Shown here: positions 16,772-26,213 of the stretch, piece by piece | How positions within the stretch are numbered: position 1 is the stretch's first letter | How the letters are laid out: every line of letters begins with the position of its first letter | Assembly: GCA_030668485.1 (NCBI GenBank) | Contig: DAOUTW010000026.1 | Span: 1 to 60,063 of the forward strand | DNA length: 60,063 nt | Reading direction: 5' to 3' | Source of the DNA: Candidatus Zixiibacteriota bacterium | GTDB taxonomy: Bacteria > Zixibacteria > MSB-5A5 > GN15 > JAAZOE01 | The notes under the pieces: model-generated | Seen by the model: only the letters and a program-made list of their open reading frames with translations | The model's database searches: none | What the model was told of the DNA's origin: nothing | Translations under genes and position numbers: made by a program

Positions 16772-17464
16772 ATGAAAAGAAAACTGTTCACCGAAACCCG
16801 CGACTATGCGAAAGCGTTGATTTTTGCCTTAATCATCGCTTTTATCATCAAGTCAACCATCGTCGAGGCTTATGGTATCCCGTCGGGATCAATGGAAGAT
16901 ACCCTTCTGATCGGTGATCTGATCGTCTCTAATAAAATTGTCTATGGCGCTCGCATTCCCATTATCGGGTATCGTTTGCCGGCTGTTCGTAAACCGATGC
17001 CGGGAGATATTATCACCTTTAAATGGCCTGGCGATGGTATTACCGATTATGTCAAGCGATGTGTGGCTGTTGAAGGTCAGACCGTGGAGGTTCGTGATAA
17101 AGTCCTTTATGTCGACGGGGTCGTATTTCCTGATCCGGAATTTTCCAAACATGCCGATCAGCGAATTCTGCCTTCAGGCAAAAACCCACGCGATAATTTC
17201 GGGCCTTATGTTGTCCCCGCGGGGCATGTTTTTGCGATGGGCGACAATCGCGATAACAGTTATGACTCCCGTTTCTGGGGACCGGTGCCGCTGGAGTTGA
17301 TAGAGGGCAAGGTGGAAATGATTCAATGGTCGATCGCGCCGGATGAAAAGGCTCCACAGCTCGATCTGGCAGATATGGGCTCTATTCCCCGCACGGTTTG
17401 GCATAACGTGACTCATTTCCTCGGACGGATTCGATGGTCGCGGACTATTGACCACGTGGAATAG
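16772..17464 (+). CDS. lepB: Signal peptidase I, first copy
   Basis: This 230-residue S26 protease removes signal peptides from exported preproteins. An N-terminal membrane helix (about 10-30) leads into GIPSGSMEDTLLIGD (about 36-50, with the catalytic Ser) and YVKRCVAVEGQTVEV (about 91-105, with the catalytic Lys). MGDNRDNSYDSRFWGPV (about 157-173) is the conserved box E. Both catalytic residues are present. It is 24 bases behind rseP and appears to belong to the same operon; a second, closely related copy follows after 86 bases. Confidence 0.94.
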   Translation: MKRKLFTETRDYAKALIFALIIAFIIKSTIVEAYGIPSGSMEDTLLIGDLIVSNKIVYGARIPIIGYRLPAVRKPMPGDIITFKWPGDGITDYVKRCVAVEGQTVEVRDKVLYVDGVVFPDPEFSKHADQRILPSGKNPRDNFGPYVVPAGHVFAMGDNRDNSYDSRFWGPVPLELIEGKVEMIQWSIAPDEKAPQLDLADMGSIPRTVWHNVTHFLGRIRWSRTIDHVE

Positions 17465-17550
17465 GAAAAAATTCTTTTCGTGAAGGTCGCCAGATAGTAT
17501 ATTGAGACCTTGATAGTTTCAGTAAAAGCGGTAGAAAAATCGGAGGAGCA

Positions 17551-18243
17551 TTGGCCAGGAAAACAACTTCAGGAATATATGAATACGCCAAATCACTCGG
17601 CATCGCCCTGATTCTGGCTTTTGTTATCAAGACATCGATTGTCGAAGCCTATAAAATTCCATCATCATCAATGGAAGATACTCTTCTGGTGGGTGATTTT
17701 CTTCTGGCCAATAAGTTCGTATATGGTGCCCGGATTCCCTTCTTCGGCTGGCGCCTGCCAGCCATAAAAGACCCCGAACAAGGTGATGTGGTCATTTTCA
17801 AGGTCCCGATCGACCGCACTACCAATTATATCAAACGCTGTGTCGCGACTGAGGGGCAGGTAGTGGAGATCAGGGACAAGGAATTGTTTATCGACGGGAC
17901 TCGTTTTGAAGATCCGATTCACTCCAAATTCACCGATCATCGGATTCATCCGAACGGGACCGATACCCGCGATAATTTCGGCCAGTTTACCGTCCCCGAG
18001 GGGCATATCTTTGTCATGGGCGATAATCGCGATAACAGCTACGATTCCCGCTTTTGGGGAACGGTTCCGCTTGACCTGCTGCAGGGCGAGGCGCTGATGA
18101 TTCACTGGTCATGGGAACCGGATCGCAATGCGCCGGAGATCAAATTGTCGGACCTGTCGTCCATACCGCGGTCGGTTTTTTATAACGTTCTCCATTTTCT
18201 ACAACGAGTGCGCTGGAGCCGGCTGGGCGATATCATTTCCTGA
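17551..18243 (+). CDS. lepB: Signal peptidase I, second copy
   Basis: This protein has exactly the same length (230 residues) as its neighbour. Ser is in KIPSSSMEDTLLVGD, Lys in YIKRCVATEGQVVEI, and MGDNRDNSYDSRFWGTV is the C-terminal signature, so it should also be active. Sequence identity between the copies is high but not complete, with most change in the exposed middle region. Translation starts at TTG 17551 with GGAGGAG immediately before it; the next ATG would delete the membrane helix. Duplication suggests division of labour over a large secretome, which the many dockerin and FG-GAP proteins nearby would fit. Confidence 0.93.
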   Translation: MARKTTSGIYEYAKSLGIALILAFVIKTSIVEAYKIPSSSMEDTLLVGDFLLANKFVYGARIPFFGWRLPAIKDPEQGDVVIFKVPIDRTTNYIKRCVATEGQVVEIRDKELFIDGTRFEDPIHSKFTDHRIHPNGTDTRDNFGQFTVPEGHIFVMGDNRDNSYDSRFWGTVPLDLLQGEALMIHWSWEPDRNAPEIKLSDLSSIPRSVFYNVLHFLQRVRWSRLGDIIS

Positions 18244-18319
18244 AATGGCATTGATTATCTCTTAAAGTATTAGTTTTATGAGCCATCTATTAATTGTTGA
18301 ATACCAAAGAGTTTTATAC

Positions 18320-18348
18320 TTGACATAAATAGCAGAATTGGCTTTAAA
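18320..18348 (+). promoter_or_regulatory. Promoter for the small Cys protein
   Basis: TTGACA (18320-18325), 17 bases and TTTAAA (18343-18348) lie 50 bases before the ATG at 18398. Confidence 0.55.
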
Positions 18349-18397
18349 TGGGGCAAATTAATAATAATTCATTCGACAGGGAGGTCGAAAAACAGGT

Positions 18398-18658
18398 ATG
18401 AAACCATCAGCCCGTAAATTGGCCGTGCGATTGGCCGAAATTCAAAATATTCCGGTATGCGAAGAATGCGAAACCCTTCGCGGCGCCAACTTATTCGCCA
18501 GGAAATATTTTGGAGATAAAAAGGCGCACCATTTTGAGGAAAATCTGTCCCATATAATAACCACCCATGTCGACCTGGGATGCAAGGCATGCCCTGTCGA
18601 TGATGTCCTGAAGCTGATCCGCAGGGATCGTTTCGCCGCCATTGCGGCGATGTTCTGA
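18398..18658 (+). CDS. Small cytoplasmic protein with two CxxC pairs
   Basis: I do not recognise this 86-residue protein. It has a basic N-terminus, a CEEC pair (about 21-24) and a CKAC pair (about 63-66), separated by a His-rich middle (KKAHHFEENLSHIITTHVD). The spacing could give one zinc site or a redox pair, but nothing more can be claimed. There is no signal peptide or membrane segment. It has its own promoter and shares a bidirectional terminator with the convergent FG-GAP gene, so it appears to be a monocistronic, genuine gene. GGGAGG lies 13 bases before the ATG, with a nearer AGG at 18391. Confidence 0.65.
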   Translation: MKPSARKLAVRLAEIQNIPVCEECETLRGANLFARKYFGDKKAHHFEENLSHIITTHVDLGCKACPVDDVLKLIRRDRFAAIAAMF

Positions 18659-18686
18659 TCCGCACAATTCGATTTGGAAAAATAAA

Positions 18687-18713
18687 AAAAGGCCGGCATG
18701 ATACCGGCCTTTT
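18687..18713. terminator. Bidirectional terminator
   Basis: AAAAGGCCGG (18687-18696) pairs with CCGGCCTTTT (18704-18713). It is A-rich on the left and T-rich on the right, and sits between convergent genes ending at 18658 and 18734. Confidence 0.88.
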
Positions 18714-18733
18714 ATTATTGGGTGCATATTTCC

Positions 18734-21013
18734 CTATGGGCAGCACGGAGGGGGACCGCCCTTGAAGACATAGCAGAGGACCCATACGGCGTCACCTATA
18801 TTGACATTATTGTCAGCATTGGCGTCGGCTGATTGGCGTGGAAGAGGTGCCGGGCCGTAATTAAAAGTGTATTCGATAACATAAACGCAATCACCGACAT
18901 TGACCGAGCGGTCATTATTGGCGTCGCCGCATACATAATCGACCTGCCCGAGGGTCACCGTTGTGAGCATTCTACTGCGCCCGCAGAGGTAATTGTTCTC
19001 GGGTTCGATATGGCTGGTTATCCCGGCCCAGTCGATCCACCATAATCCTCTATATTCTTCCATTCGGATCATTTCTTTATAAAACGGGCCGTCACAATAA
19101 GTCATGCAGATGTCAAACATATCGGCATATTCAGCGGTTGTCTCGAACTGGTAATAATGTAATAGATCGCCGGGAACCTGTCTGTAATAGGGAAGAGCAG
19201 GTCCTTCGGAAGTCATCATCATGACTGTTGTGCCGCTTTGAGTTACCTCATCAAAGGTTAGCGCCACACTATCGGTGAAAACCAGTTCCACATCGGTTCC
19301 GACCGGAGTGAAAACTTCGAAAGTGCAGGCATCGCCGATTCCATCGCCATTCATATCCTCCTGCCCGGGATTATAGTAAAACGGGCAATTATCCTGGGTG
19401 CAGGTATTGGCCATAAAGCCGGGATCGCCGAAACCGTCGCCGTCATGATCGGTGCACTCATCGCAGACATCCCCGATTCCGTCACCATCGAGGTCGGCCT
19501 GATCGGGGTTAAAAGTATCAGGGCAATTGTCATCGGCGCAAACGTTTTCGGCATAACCGGGATCGCCCCAGCCATCCTGATCCGAATCGTAGCAGGTCCC
19601 GTTGAATAAGATATAAAGCGAATCATAGTTGTCAGCGACGATCAGGTCTATTTTGCCGTCGTTGTTCACATCGGCAGCCCCGATGGCATAGTGATCATAT
19701 CCGGCAATGATTTCACTCTGTTCCAAAAAAGTTCCATCACCATTGTTGCGGAAAAAGGTGATGCTGGAATCGTTGCTACCGATTACCAAATCCTGATCGC
19801 CGTCGCCATCAAGATCAGCCGAGGCTCCGTAATAATTACGAACCTTGAAATAAACCGACTCCCTCAGAAAGGTGCCGGTCCCGTCGTTTAGAAAGATATT
19901 CAGGCTATCCCAAGCATCCAGAATCATAAGATCGACATCGTGATCACCGTCCAAATCTTCGGCCAATTGAAAAATCGGGGTGTCGTCAAAATCGAAAATG
20001 GTATGGTCGTACAAATTCCCGAAACCGTCATTGAAAATTACCGACATTTGGGTTGGATAGTAATTGGTAATTATGGCATCAAAAGCTCCGTCATTGTTGA
20101 CATCGGCCGCCAGCAGATGTCTTGGCTGATTACCGCCGCTGAAAGCCACCGCTGGAGCGAACGATGCGTCACCGTTGTTATACAAAATCGATATGTCGTC
20201 AGTGCTATAATTGGATGTTGCCAGATCAAGATCGCCATCTCCGTCAAAATCGACGGTGACCACCTCATTAGGAAAGTGACCGACCGAATAGTCGGCATCG
20301 GGGACAAAGCTGCCGTCTCCAGCATTGATAAATACGTTTATAGAATCGGTATCATGACTTGATATGGCCAGATCGATATCGCCGTCGGCATCAAAATCAC
20401 CAGTGGTAAGACCGGATGGATCATCGCTCACCGAATATTCTACCCGAGGCAAAAAAGTTCCATCGCCGTTATTAAGCATAATCGAGAGGGTGTTGTAGTT
20501 GTAGCTGGTCGTGGCGATATCCTGAAAATCGTCCTGGTTAAAATCGGCCGCTCTGATCCTGTTCAGCCTGCTGCCGGCTTCATAAACGCCGCCAATCGTG
20601 AAAGCTCCCGAAGGGACATCATCGGCCCCGACTTTGAAACTCCAGACATAGGGCCGGTCAAGCGGCGTTGCGTCGCCGCTATGAATACCAGTGGTGAGGG
20701 TCACCGAAATAATAGCGCCGGCGCCAAAATCGGCATCAGGATCAAATGTCGCCGTTCGCGATGGGGTATCATAACCGATAGTCCCATTTACTTTGCCCGA
20801 CAGGGCAGAGTGCACAGAGAAAGTAGAAGAAGTAATCGAGGCCGCATCCATGTCGACATCGAAAGTCACTGTGATATCATTTGCAGCCGGTACATCCAGT
20901 TCATTTTGCACCGGTGAAGTGGAAAGAACCTGAGGTATCTGGGCAGCGATGGGGGTTGCTAATTGCAGCATTGCACCGACCGCTAATGCCGCATGAAACA
21001 GCAAGCGTTTCAT
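18734..21013 (-). CDS. Secreted FG-GAP/TSP3/dockerin protein, copy 1
   Basis: This 759-residue exported protein begins with a signal peptide ([15 protein letters not shown] to PIAAQ). A bacterial Ig-like (Big_5) domain follows (about 30-125; [12 protein letters not shown]). About seven FG-GAP/VCBS beta-propeller blades come next (about 135-455), each with a DxDxDGD-type calcium loop and LNNGDGTF-like ending. Two thrombospondin type 3 calcium repeats ([11 protein letters not shown]) fill about 460-545, then a beta domain and a C-terminal pair of dockerin-like repeats ([15 protein letters not shown] and [15 protein letters not shown]) ending in Cys-Cys-Pro. It is likely a surface or secreted binding protein. 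ATG 21013 is chosen because GGAGG precedes it and the signal peptide starts there. Confidence 0.85.
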   Translation of the reverse strand: MKRLLFHAALAVGAMLQLATPIAAQIPQVLSTSPVQNELDVPAANDITVTFDVDMDAASITSSTFSVHSALSGKVNGTIGYDTPSRTATFDPDADFGAGAIISVTLTTGIHSGDATPLDRPYVWSFKVGADDVPSGAFTIGGVYEAGSRLNRIRAADFNQDDFQDIATTSYNYNTLSIMLNNGDGTFLPRVEYSVSDDPSGLTTGDFDADGDIDLAISSHDTDSINVFINAGDGSFVPDADYSVGHFPNEVVTVDFDGDGDLDLATSNYSTDDISILYNNGDASFAPAVAFSGGNQPRHLLAADVNNDGAFDAIITNYYPTQMSVIFNDGFGNLYDHTIFDFDDTPIFQLAEDLDGDHDVDLMILDAWDSLNIFLNDGTGTFLRESVYFKVRNYYGASADLDGDGDQDLVIGSNDSSITFFRNNGDGTFLEQSEIIAGYDHYAIGAADVNNDGKIDLIVADNYDSLYILFNGTCYDSDQDGWGDPGYAENVCADDNCPDTFNPDQADLDGDGIGDVCDECTDHDGDGFGDPGFMANTCTQDNCPFYYNPGQEDMNGDGIGDACTFEVFTPVGTDVELVFTDSVALTFDEVTQSGTTVMMMTSEGPALPYYRQVPGDLLHYYQFETTAEYADMFDICMTYCDGPFYKEMIRMEEYRGLWWIDWAGITSHIEPENNYLCGRSRMLTTVTLGQVDYVCGDANNDRSVNVGDCVYVIEYTFNYGPAPLPRQSADANADNNVNIGDAVWVLCYVFKGGPPPCCP

Positions 21014-21141
21014 TTTATCCTCCCTATGGTTTATTCTGGTGTTGCGTCTACAGCAAACGGATTTATAATTTCCTCTTCGGTACGAGTGCATTTAAACTCC
21101 GCCGGAGGCGGTCGGAGCATGCCTCCGGCGGATAGTTTCGT

Positions 21142-23469
21142 CTATGGGCAACATGGCGGGGGACCGCCCTTGAACATATAGTTTATATCCCAAACGGCGT
21201 CACCAATGTTGACATTATTATCGGCATTGGAATCGCCCGCCTGTCGAGGAATCGGTTCCGGCCCGAAATTAAAAGTATATTGGATAACATAGACAGCATC
21301 GCCGACACCAAGTTGACCATCGTGGTTGGCGTCGCCGCATAAATATTCCGGCCGGGCCAGAATGACCGGATCAAGAGACCGACTGGTGCCGCAAATGGTG
21401 TTTTCGCAGGTATCGGTGTAGGTAGTGATTCCCGCCCAGTCAACCCACGGCAAATTCCAATACTGCTCCATCCGGATCATGTTTTCATCACCCGCGTACT
21501 GTTCGTCGTTGTAGTATTTCAGACAAATTTCCACATTCCCGGAATAGAGCGCAGTGGTTTCGAAATAGTAATAAAAGGGTATTTCTACCGGTAGAAGTTG
21601 ATAGTAAGGCAGATCCGGCCCCGATGATTCGAAGGAAAAGGATGTCACGCCACTTTGAATTACTTCCTCGAAAGTTATCCAAACATCGGCAGCCAGTTCG
21701 ACAGTTACATTCTCTCCCGCAGGGGTAGCCACTTCATTGCCCATGAAGCAGGCGTCTCCAATCCCGTCGCCGTCGCTGTCTATTTGGTCGGGATTATATA
21801 CGCCGGGACAATTATCTTCGGGACAAACATTGGCCATATAACCGGGGTCACCGTATCCATCCCCATCCAAATCGATACATTCATCACAGACATCGCCAAA
21901 TCCGTCGCCATCAAAATCGCACTGGCTCGGATTATATATATCGGGGCAATTGTCGTTTGCGCAGATATTCTCGGGATGGCCGGGATTGCCGTAGGCATCG
22001 CTATCGCTGTCAACGCAAGGCCCATTCACAAGCACATAAAGCCAATCTGGGTTTCCGTAATACTCATCGAAAATGCCCGCAATATCAATATTATTGTCAC
22101 CGTCAAAATCGGCCGCACAGATTATATCGAGTCGTCTACCAAGTAATGTGCCGGGTGGAGATAGTGTAAATGTTGCGTCACTATTATTCAAAGCCACCGC
22201 GATTTTGGGATCATCCTTGCCGGTTGTGATCAGATCGAGGTGGCCGTCACTGTTATAATCGGCGACGGAGAAATCATAACAATAACTGTATGTCTGGAAG
22301 AATTGCGGCGAAGGGAACTGACCGCTGCCGTTATTGATAAAGATTTCGATGCCGTTCGGGTGGCCCTCCAGAACCGCGAGGTCGTTATCCCCGTCTCCGT
22401 CAAAATCAGCCGTAATGATTTTGCTTATAACGCCCTGAGAAGAATATGTCTCCGGAGAAGTAAAGCTTATAAAACTTGCACCCTCATTGAACACAATATA
22501 AAATGTGCCGGCGTCTCTTATAACCAGGTCGATCCTGCCGTCGTTGTTAAGGTCTGCCGAAGTGATGCCTCTTGTGTATTGTGGATAAGCGCCGTCGGAA
22601 TCAGTCCTTATCGCTGGAAATTCACCAAAGCCATTGTTAATAAATATGGTTAATGTTTTGTCGTAATTGGCGGTAACCAAATCAATGTCACCGTCACCAT
22701 CAAAATCGGCGGCCGTAATACCTCTTGATTCGGCTCCGGCATAATCTTCACGGGGAGTGAAGGTACCATCGCCATTGTTTTTAAATACCGAAATGCCGGT
22801 GCCGTTTCTTATTGCCAGTGCCAAATCAAGATCATCATCCTTATCCAGATCGGCAACCACAATATTATAGGCTCGGTCATTGGTTTCGTAGTTATCGGAG
22901 ATTGTAAAATATCCGGCGCCGTCATTGAGATATACTTGCAGCAAGTCACCGTAACCCGAAAAACTTGCCATATCAATATATCCGTCACCGTTAAAATCAG
23001 CCGCGATTATTTCGTCCATGTAGTTGGCAACCGGAAAGCTGTCGTGTATTGCCAGGTACCCATACAGACCGCCAGACGCTTCTATCCAGAAAGTCCATAT
23101 AAAGTAATCCTCGAGGGGATTTCCTGATACCGATTCAATCTCGGTTGTCAGAGCTACCGTCACCAATTCTCCGGCGGCAAAATCTGTCGATGGCTCAAAG
23201 GTTGCTGTGCGAGAAGGGATGTCGTAGCTGATTATCCCGCCGCATAATCCGGTTTGATCTCCCTGAATGATAAACGACGATTCGGTGATCGTGGGTTCAT
23301 CGATGTCGATATCAAAAGTTACCAAAATTGAGGCCGTTACCTGAATATCCAATTCGTTCTGTTCCGGCGAAGTGGATAAAATCTGCGGTGTCTGGGCTGC
23401 GAGGGGAGACACCAGGATTGATAAGAAGGCAATTAATAGTGCCAGTCCGATTTTCTCAAATACTTGCAT
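21142..23469 (-). CDS. Secreted FG-GAP/TSP3/dockerin protein, copy 2
   Basis: This 775-residue paralogue of the downstream gene has the same order: signal peptide ([18 protein letters not shown], cleaved near LAAQ), Big_5-like domain ([12 protein letters not shown]), FG-GAP/VCBS propeller blades, two TSP3 repeats ([11 protein letters not shown]), a beta domain, and dockerin repeats ([30 protein letters not shown]). It ends in the same GGPPPCCP. Dockerins elsewhere bind cohesins; whether these do is unknown. The GGGAGG ribosome site is close to ATG 23469, and a strong promoter lies 82-110 bases further out. The pair is a tandem duplication, probably cotranscribed. Confidence 0.86.
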   Translation of the reverse strand: MQVFEKIGLALLIAFLSILVSPLAAQTPQILSTSPEQNELDIQVTASILVTFDIDIDEPTITESSFIIQGDQTGLCGGIISYDIPSRTATFEPSTDFAAGELVTVALTTEIESVSGNPLEDYFIWTFWIEASGGLYGYLAIHDSFPVANYMDEIIAADFNGDGYIDMASFSGYGDLLQVYLNDGAGYFTISDNYETNDRAYNIVVADLDKDDDLDLALAIRNGTGISVFKNNGDGTFTPREDYAGAESRGITAADFDGDGDIDLVTANYDKTLTIFINNGFGEFPAIRTDSDGAYPQYTRGITSADLNNDGRIDLVIRDAGTFYIVFNEGASFISFTSPETYSSQGVISKIITADFDGDGDNDLAVLEGHPNGIEIFINNGSGQFPSPQFFQTYSYCYDFSVADYNSDGHLDLITTGKDDPKIAVALNNSDATFTLSPPGTLLGRRLDIICAADFDGDNNIDIAGIFDEYYGNPDWLYVLVNGPCVDSDSDAYGNPGHPENICANDNCPDIYNPSQCDFDGDGFGDVCDECIDLDGDGYGDPGYMANVCPEDNCPGVYNPDQIDSDGDGIGDACFMGNEVATPAGENVTVELAADVWITFEEVIQSGVTSFSFESSGPDLPYYQLLPVEIPFYYYFETTALYSGNVEICLKYYNDEQYAGDENMIRMEQYWNLPWVDWAGITTYTDTCENTICGTSRSLDPVILARPEYLCGDANHDGQLGVGDAVYVIQYTFNFGPEPIPRQAGDSNADNNVNIGDAVWDINYMFKGGPPPCCP

Positions 23470-23550
23470 ATAACCCTCCCATGGTTATATCCCATGAATA
23501 TTAATTTATCAATTACTCTCTGTGAAGGATTGAGGCAAGGTTCTATAATT

Positions 23551-23579
23551 AAAATACACGAATTGTCCCGATCTGTCAA
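23551..23579 (-). promoter_or_regulatory. Promoter of the FG-GAP gene pair
   Basis: On the minus strand TTGACA (23579-23574), a 17-base spacer and TATTTT (23556-23551) precede the gene starting at 23469. Confidence 0.7.
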
Positions 23580-23702
23580 TAAGTTATATTGATGTGATAT
23601 TGAGTACAATTACAACGTGGATTAAATCCGGGGGAGTTTATGCTTGACTTCCCTCACTCCGGCTTCTTTATTGCCAGCTAACTTGGAGTGCTTTTTTTGT
23701 AA

Positions 23703-24320
23703 ATGTACAGACTTGAAGCGAAAAAAATATTTCGGAATTTCGGTTACCGTCGGGTATTGAAAGATATCTCATTTTCCCTTAAAACGGGCGATTCGCTGGC
23801 CATACGTGGGAAAAATGGTTCCGGAAAGACGACGTTGTTGCGTATCCTGGCCGGTTTGTCCGCCCCAACAAAAGGGCAAGTTATTTTTGAACACGAGGGC
23901 AAGACGCTCAATCGCAGTGAGGCGAAACAGCGGTTGTCTTATGTCGGTCCTGAATTGACGCTCTACGATTCCCTTACTGCCGCGGAAAACCTGAAGTTTT
24001 TTGCCACTATGCGTGGCATCTCCCTCGATAAGCCACTGATAGACAAAATTTTGGATATGGTCGGTCTCGATGGTCGCGGCAGAGATTTTTACCGGGCCTA
24101 TTCTTCCGGAATGAAACAACGGCTTAAGTACGCCACCGCTCTACTCAATGACCCGGCTTATCTGCTGCTTGACGAGCCGACAGCTAACCTGGACGATGAT
24201 GGAAAAAAGATCGTTTCCCAGATCATCAATCGCCAGAGAGAAAACGGCATTTTAATCATTGCCACCAACGAAAAAGAGGAGTACGACTTTGCCGAAAAGC
24301 AGTATCGGCTTAATGGCTAA
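23703..24320 (+). CDS. ccmA: Heme exporter ATP-binding subunit CcmA
   Basis: This 205-residue ABC ATPase drives the CcmABCD step that releases holo-CcmE in system I cytochrome c maturation. The Walker A GKNGSGKTTLLRIL is at about 36-49, the ABC signature YSSGMKQRLKYA at about 137-148, and Walker B AYLLLDEPTANLDDDG at about 155-170. It is shorter than general ABC transporters, as is usual for CcmA. It is first in the ccmABCDEF operon and its end overlaps the ccmB start by 8 bases (ATGGCTAA). Confidence 0.92.
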   Translation: MYRLEAKKIFRNFGYRRVLKDISFSLKTGDSLAIRGKNGSGKTTLLRILAGLSAPTKGQVIFEHEGKTLNRSEAKQRLSYVGPELTLYDSLTAAENLKFFATMRGISLDKPLIDKILDMVGLDGRGRDFYRAYSSGMKQRLKYATALLNDPAYLLLDEPTANLDDDGKKIVSQIINRQRENGILIIATNEKEEYDFAEKQYRLNG

Positions 24321-24981
24321 AGCCCTGGCGGTCTGGCGTAAGGATATTCGCTGCGAATTCCGGACCCGCTATGCGGTTAATGCTATCATGCTGTTCGGCG
24401 TCACTACTCTGGTGGTGGTATCGTTTGCGGTGGGGCAGAAAAATCTACTGCCCGAGGTTTATTCCGCGCTATTCTGGATTATTATCTTCTTTTCGGCGAT
24501 GTCGGGGCTGGCCCATATTTTCGTGCGTGAGGAGGAATCCAAAACCGCCACCGTCCTCAGGCTGACATCCGATACCACCCCGATCTATCTGGGGAAATTG
24601 GGATATAACGTAGTCCTTCTGGCTTTGTTGCAAATTGTTATTGCACCGCTATTTTTGCTCCTGACAGATGCCACCCTCTACGATCCTGCGCTGTTTATCG
24701 TAATAGTAATCCTGGGATCGATAGGGTTGGCGGGAGCAACGACATTGATTGCCGCTATAATCTCTCGCGCCAGCGTCAAAGGAGCCCTTTTCGCGGTCTT
24801 ATCATTCCCGATTCTGTTACCCTTGCTGATCGGTGTCATCAATGCAACCACCAAAGCCCTGTCAGCGTCTGGCGGAGGATTTTCCGGTTCATCGTCTGAA
24901 CTGCAACTCCTGGTCAGTTATGCGGTGGTGATGATAACTGCCAGTTTGCTGCTGTTTGAATTTGTATGGGAAGAGGAATAA
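24313..24981 (+). CDS. ccmB: Heme exporter permease CcmB
   Basis: This 222-residue membrane protein has six predicted helices and the CcmB features: an N-terminal WRKDIRCEFRTRY amphipathic stretch and FFSAMSGLAHIFVREEES after the second helix. It forms the membrane part of the CcmAB ABC complex. I start at ATG 24313, inside the ccmA stop, since the family begins with a short run before the WRKD motif; an upstream in-frame start at 24259 would overlap ccmA by 62 bases. Coupling with ccmA is translational. Confidence 0.9.
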   Translation: MAKALAVWRKDIRCEFRTRYAVNAIMLFGVTTLVVVSFAVGQKNLLPEVYSALFWIIIFFSAMSGLAHIFVREEESKTATVLRLTSDTTPIYLGKLGYNVVLLALLQIVIAPLFLLLTDATLYDPALFIVIVILGSIGLAGATTLIAAIISRASVKGALFAVLSFPILLPLLIGVINATTKALSASGGGFSGSSSELQLLVSYAVVMITASLLLFEFVWEEE

Positions 24982-25060
24982 GGGAACTTATTGAAAAATA
25001 GGTTGTTATAATCTCTTTATTAAGGGATTTGAGCCGCTTTTCGTAGGTGGTTATTGAATT

Positions 25061-25720
25061 ATGGTGTGGAAAATCTTTTTATTCTTGCTGATGGCCGGAG
25101 TTATAATCGCGGCCTTTATCTTCCCGGCTCCGCAGCAGCAGATCGGAGATGCCAGCCGTATCTTCTATTTCCATGTTCCGCAGGCATGGGTGGGAGTGGT
25201 CGCTTTTGTGGTTTCATTGATAGCCTCGATTCGATACCTGCGAAAGGGTAAAATAATTGATGACGATCGAGCTCGTGTAGCGGCCGGCTTGGGATTGCTG
25301 TTCACCATTCTGGCGACCGTCAGCGGTTCCATCTACGCTAAAGCCACCTGGGGCGCTTACTGGAACTGGGATCCTCGCCAGACCTCCATCCTGATGCTGC
25401 TTCTCATATATGGAGCCTATTTTGCCCTTCGCTCAGCCATCGAAGTGGAAACCAAGCGAGCCCGCTTGTCGGCCGTTTATGCCATTTTTGCATTTATCAC
25501 CGTGCCTTTTCTGGTCTTTATCATTCCCCGGATGATGCTTTCATTGCATCCCTCCGATACCGTGATTTCTTCTTCGGGGAGCCCATTGGGGACAAGTTAT
25601 GCCGCCGCTATTTTCTTCTCTTCGCTGATCGCTTTCACTGGGCTGTTCTTCTGGATAAATAATTTGGCCCTCAGGATCTGCATCGTTGAACGTAGAATGT
25701 TGGAGGAGTCAGACCAATGA
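25061..25720 (+). CDS. ccmC: Heme-handling protein CcmC
   Basis: This 219-residue protein has six membrane segments and the tryptophan-rich heme motif TWGAYWNWDPRQTSILML (about 103-120). The two external His ligands are in FYFHVPQAWVG (about 40-50) and in LSLHPSD (about 163-169). CcmC loads heme onto CcmE. Ribosome site is weak and the gene lies 79 bases after ccmB. The stop overlaps the start of ccmD (ATGA). Confidence 0.93.
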   Translation: MVWKIFLFLLMAGVIIAAFIFPAPQQQIGDASRIFYFHVPQAWVGVVAFVVSLIASIRYLRKGKIIDDDRARVAAGLGLLFTILATVSGSIYAKATWGAYWNWDPRQTSILMLLLIYGAYFALRSAIEVETKRARLSAVYAIFAFITVPFLVFIIPRMMLSLHPSDTVISSSGSPLGTSYAAAIFFSSLIAFTGLFFWINNLALRICIVERRMLEESDQ

Positions 25721-25827
25721 CTTGCAATTACGCCGTTTTGGCTGTTAACCTCGTTATCTGGACGGGAATATTTCTGTACCTGATGACGCTGGATCGTAAA
25801 ACGAGAAAGCTTGAGGACCGAAAGTGA
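25717..25827 (+). CDS. ccmD: Small membrane protein CcmD
   Basis: This 36-residue protein starts at ATG 25717 inside the ccmC stop (ATGA) and stops inside the ccmE start (GTGA). It has one membrane helix (AVLAVNLVIWTGIFLYLMTL) followed by a basic, charged tail (DRKTRKLEDRK), the usual CcmD plan. TGGAGGAG 9-16 bases upstream is a good ribosome site. CcmD stabilises the CcmABC-CcmE complex and assists release of holo-CcmE. Both overlaps, position and topology make this assignment secure despite the small size. Confidence 0.85.
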   Translation: MTCNYAVLAVNLVIWTGIFLYLMTLDRKTRKLEDRK

Positions 25828-26210
25828 AAGCCAAGTTTATCGTAGGCATAGTTATCATTGCCGTATTTGCCGCATGGGGGATCAATTCCTTCATGTCGAC
25901 CACCATCAAGTATGTTTCGCTAGCCGAAGTGTCGCAATCCGAAGGGATTGTCCAGGTGATGGGGAAAATTGATTTTGATGCGGTGAACTATGATACTGAA
26001 AATTCCCGCTTGATCTTCGATGTGACCGACCTTGAAGATCAATCCAGCGATCGACGCCTGAAGATCATATATGCCGGCATGGTCCCCGGAAACTTTGATC
26101 AGGCTACCTCGGTCGTTGTCAGAGGACAATATCAGGACGGAGCCCTTGTGGCCGACCAGTTGTTGGTCAAATGCCCGTCAAAATACCAGGGCTTGGATGG
26201 AGAAACCTAA
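25824..26210 (+). CDS. ccmE: Heme chaperone CcmE, Cys-type (C-x3-Y)
   Basis: This 128-residue periplasmic heme chaperone has an N-terminal membrane anchor (about 4-22) and an OB-fold (VQVMGKIDFDAV and later beta strands). Classical CcmE binds heme covalently through a His in an H-x3-Y motif. Here the equivalent place reads CPSKY (Cys117, Tyr121), the C-x3-Y variant reported in some sulfate reducers and archaea. The start is GTG 25824, overlapping ccmD. No ccmG or ccmH follows ccmF in this operon, which matches what is known of several C-type systems. Confidence 0.9.
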   Translation: MKAKFIVGIVIIAVFAAWGINSFMSTTIKYVSLAEVSQSEGIVQVMGKIDFDAVNYDTENSRLIFDVTDLEDQSSDRRLKIIYAGMVPGNFDQATSVVVRGQYQDGALVADQLLVKCPSKYQGLDGET

Positions 26211-26213
26211 TCG

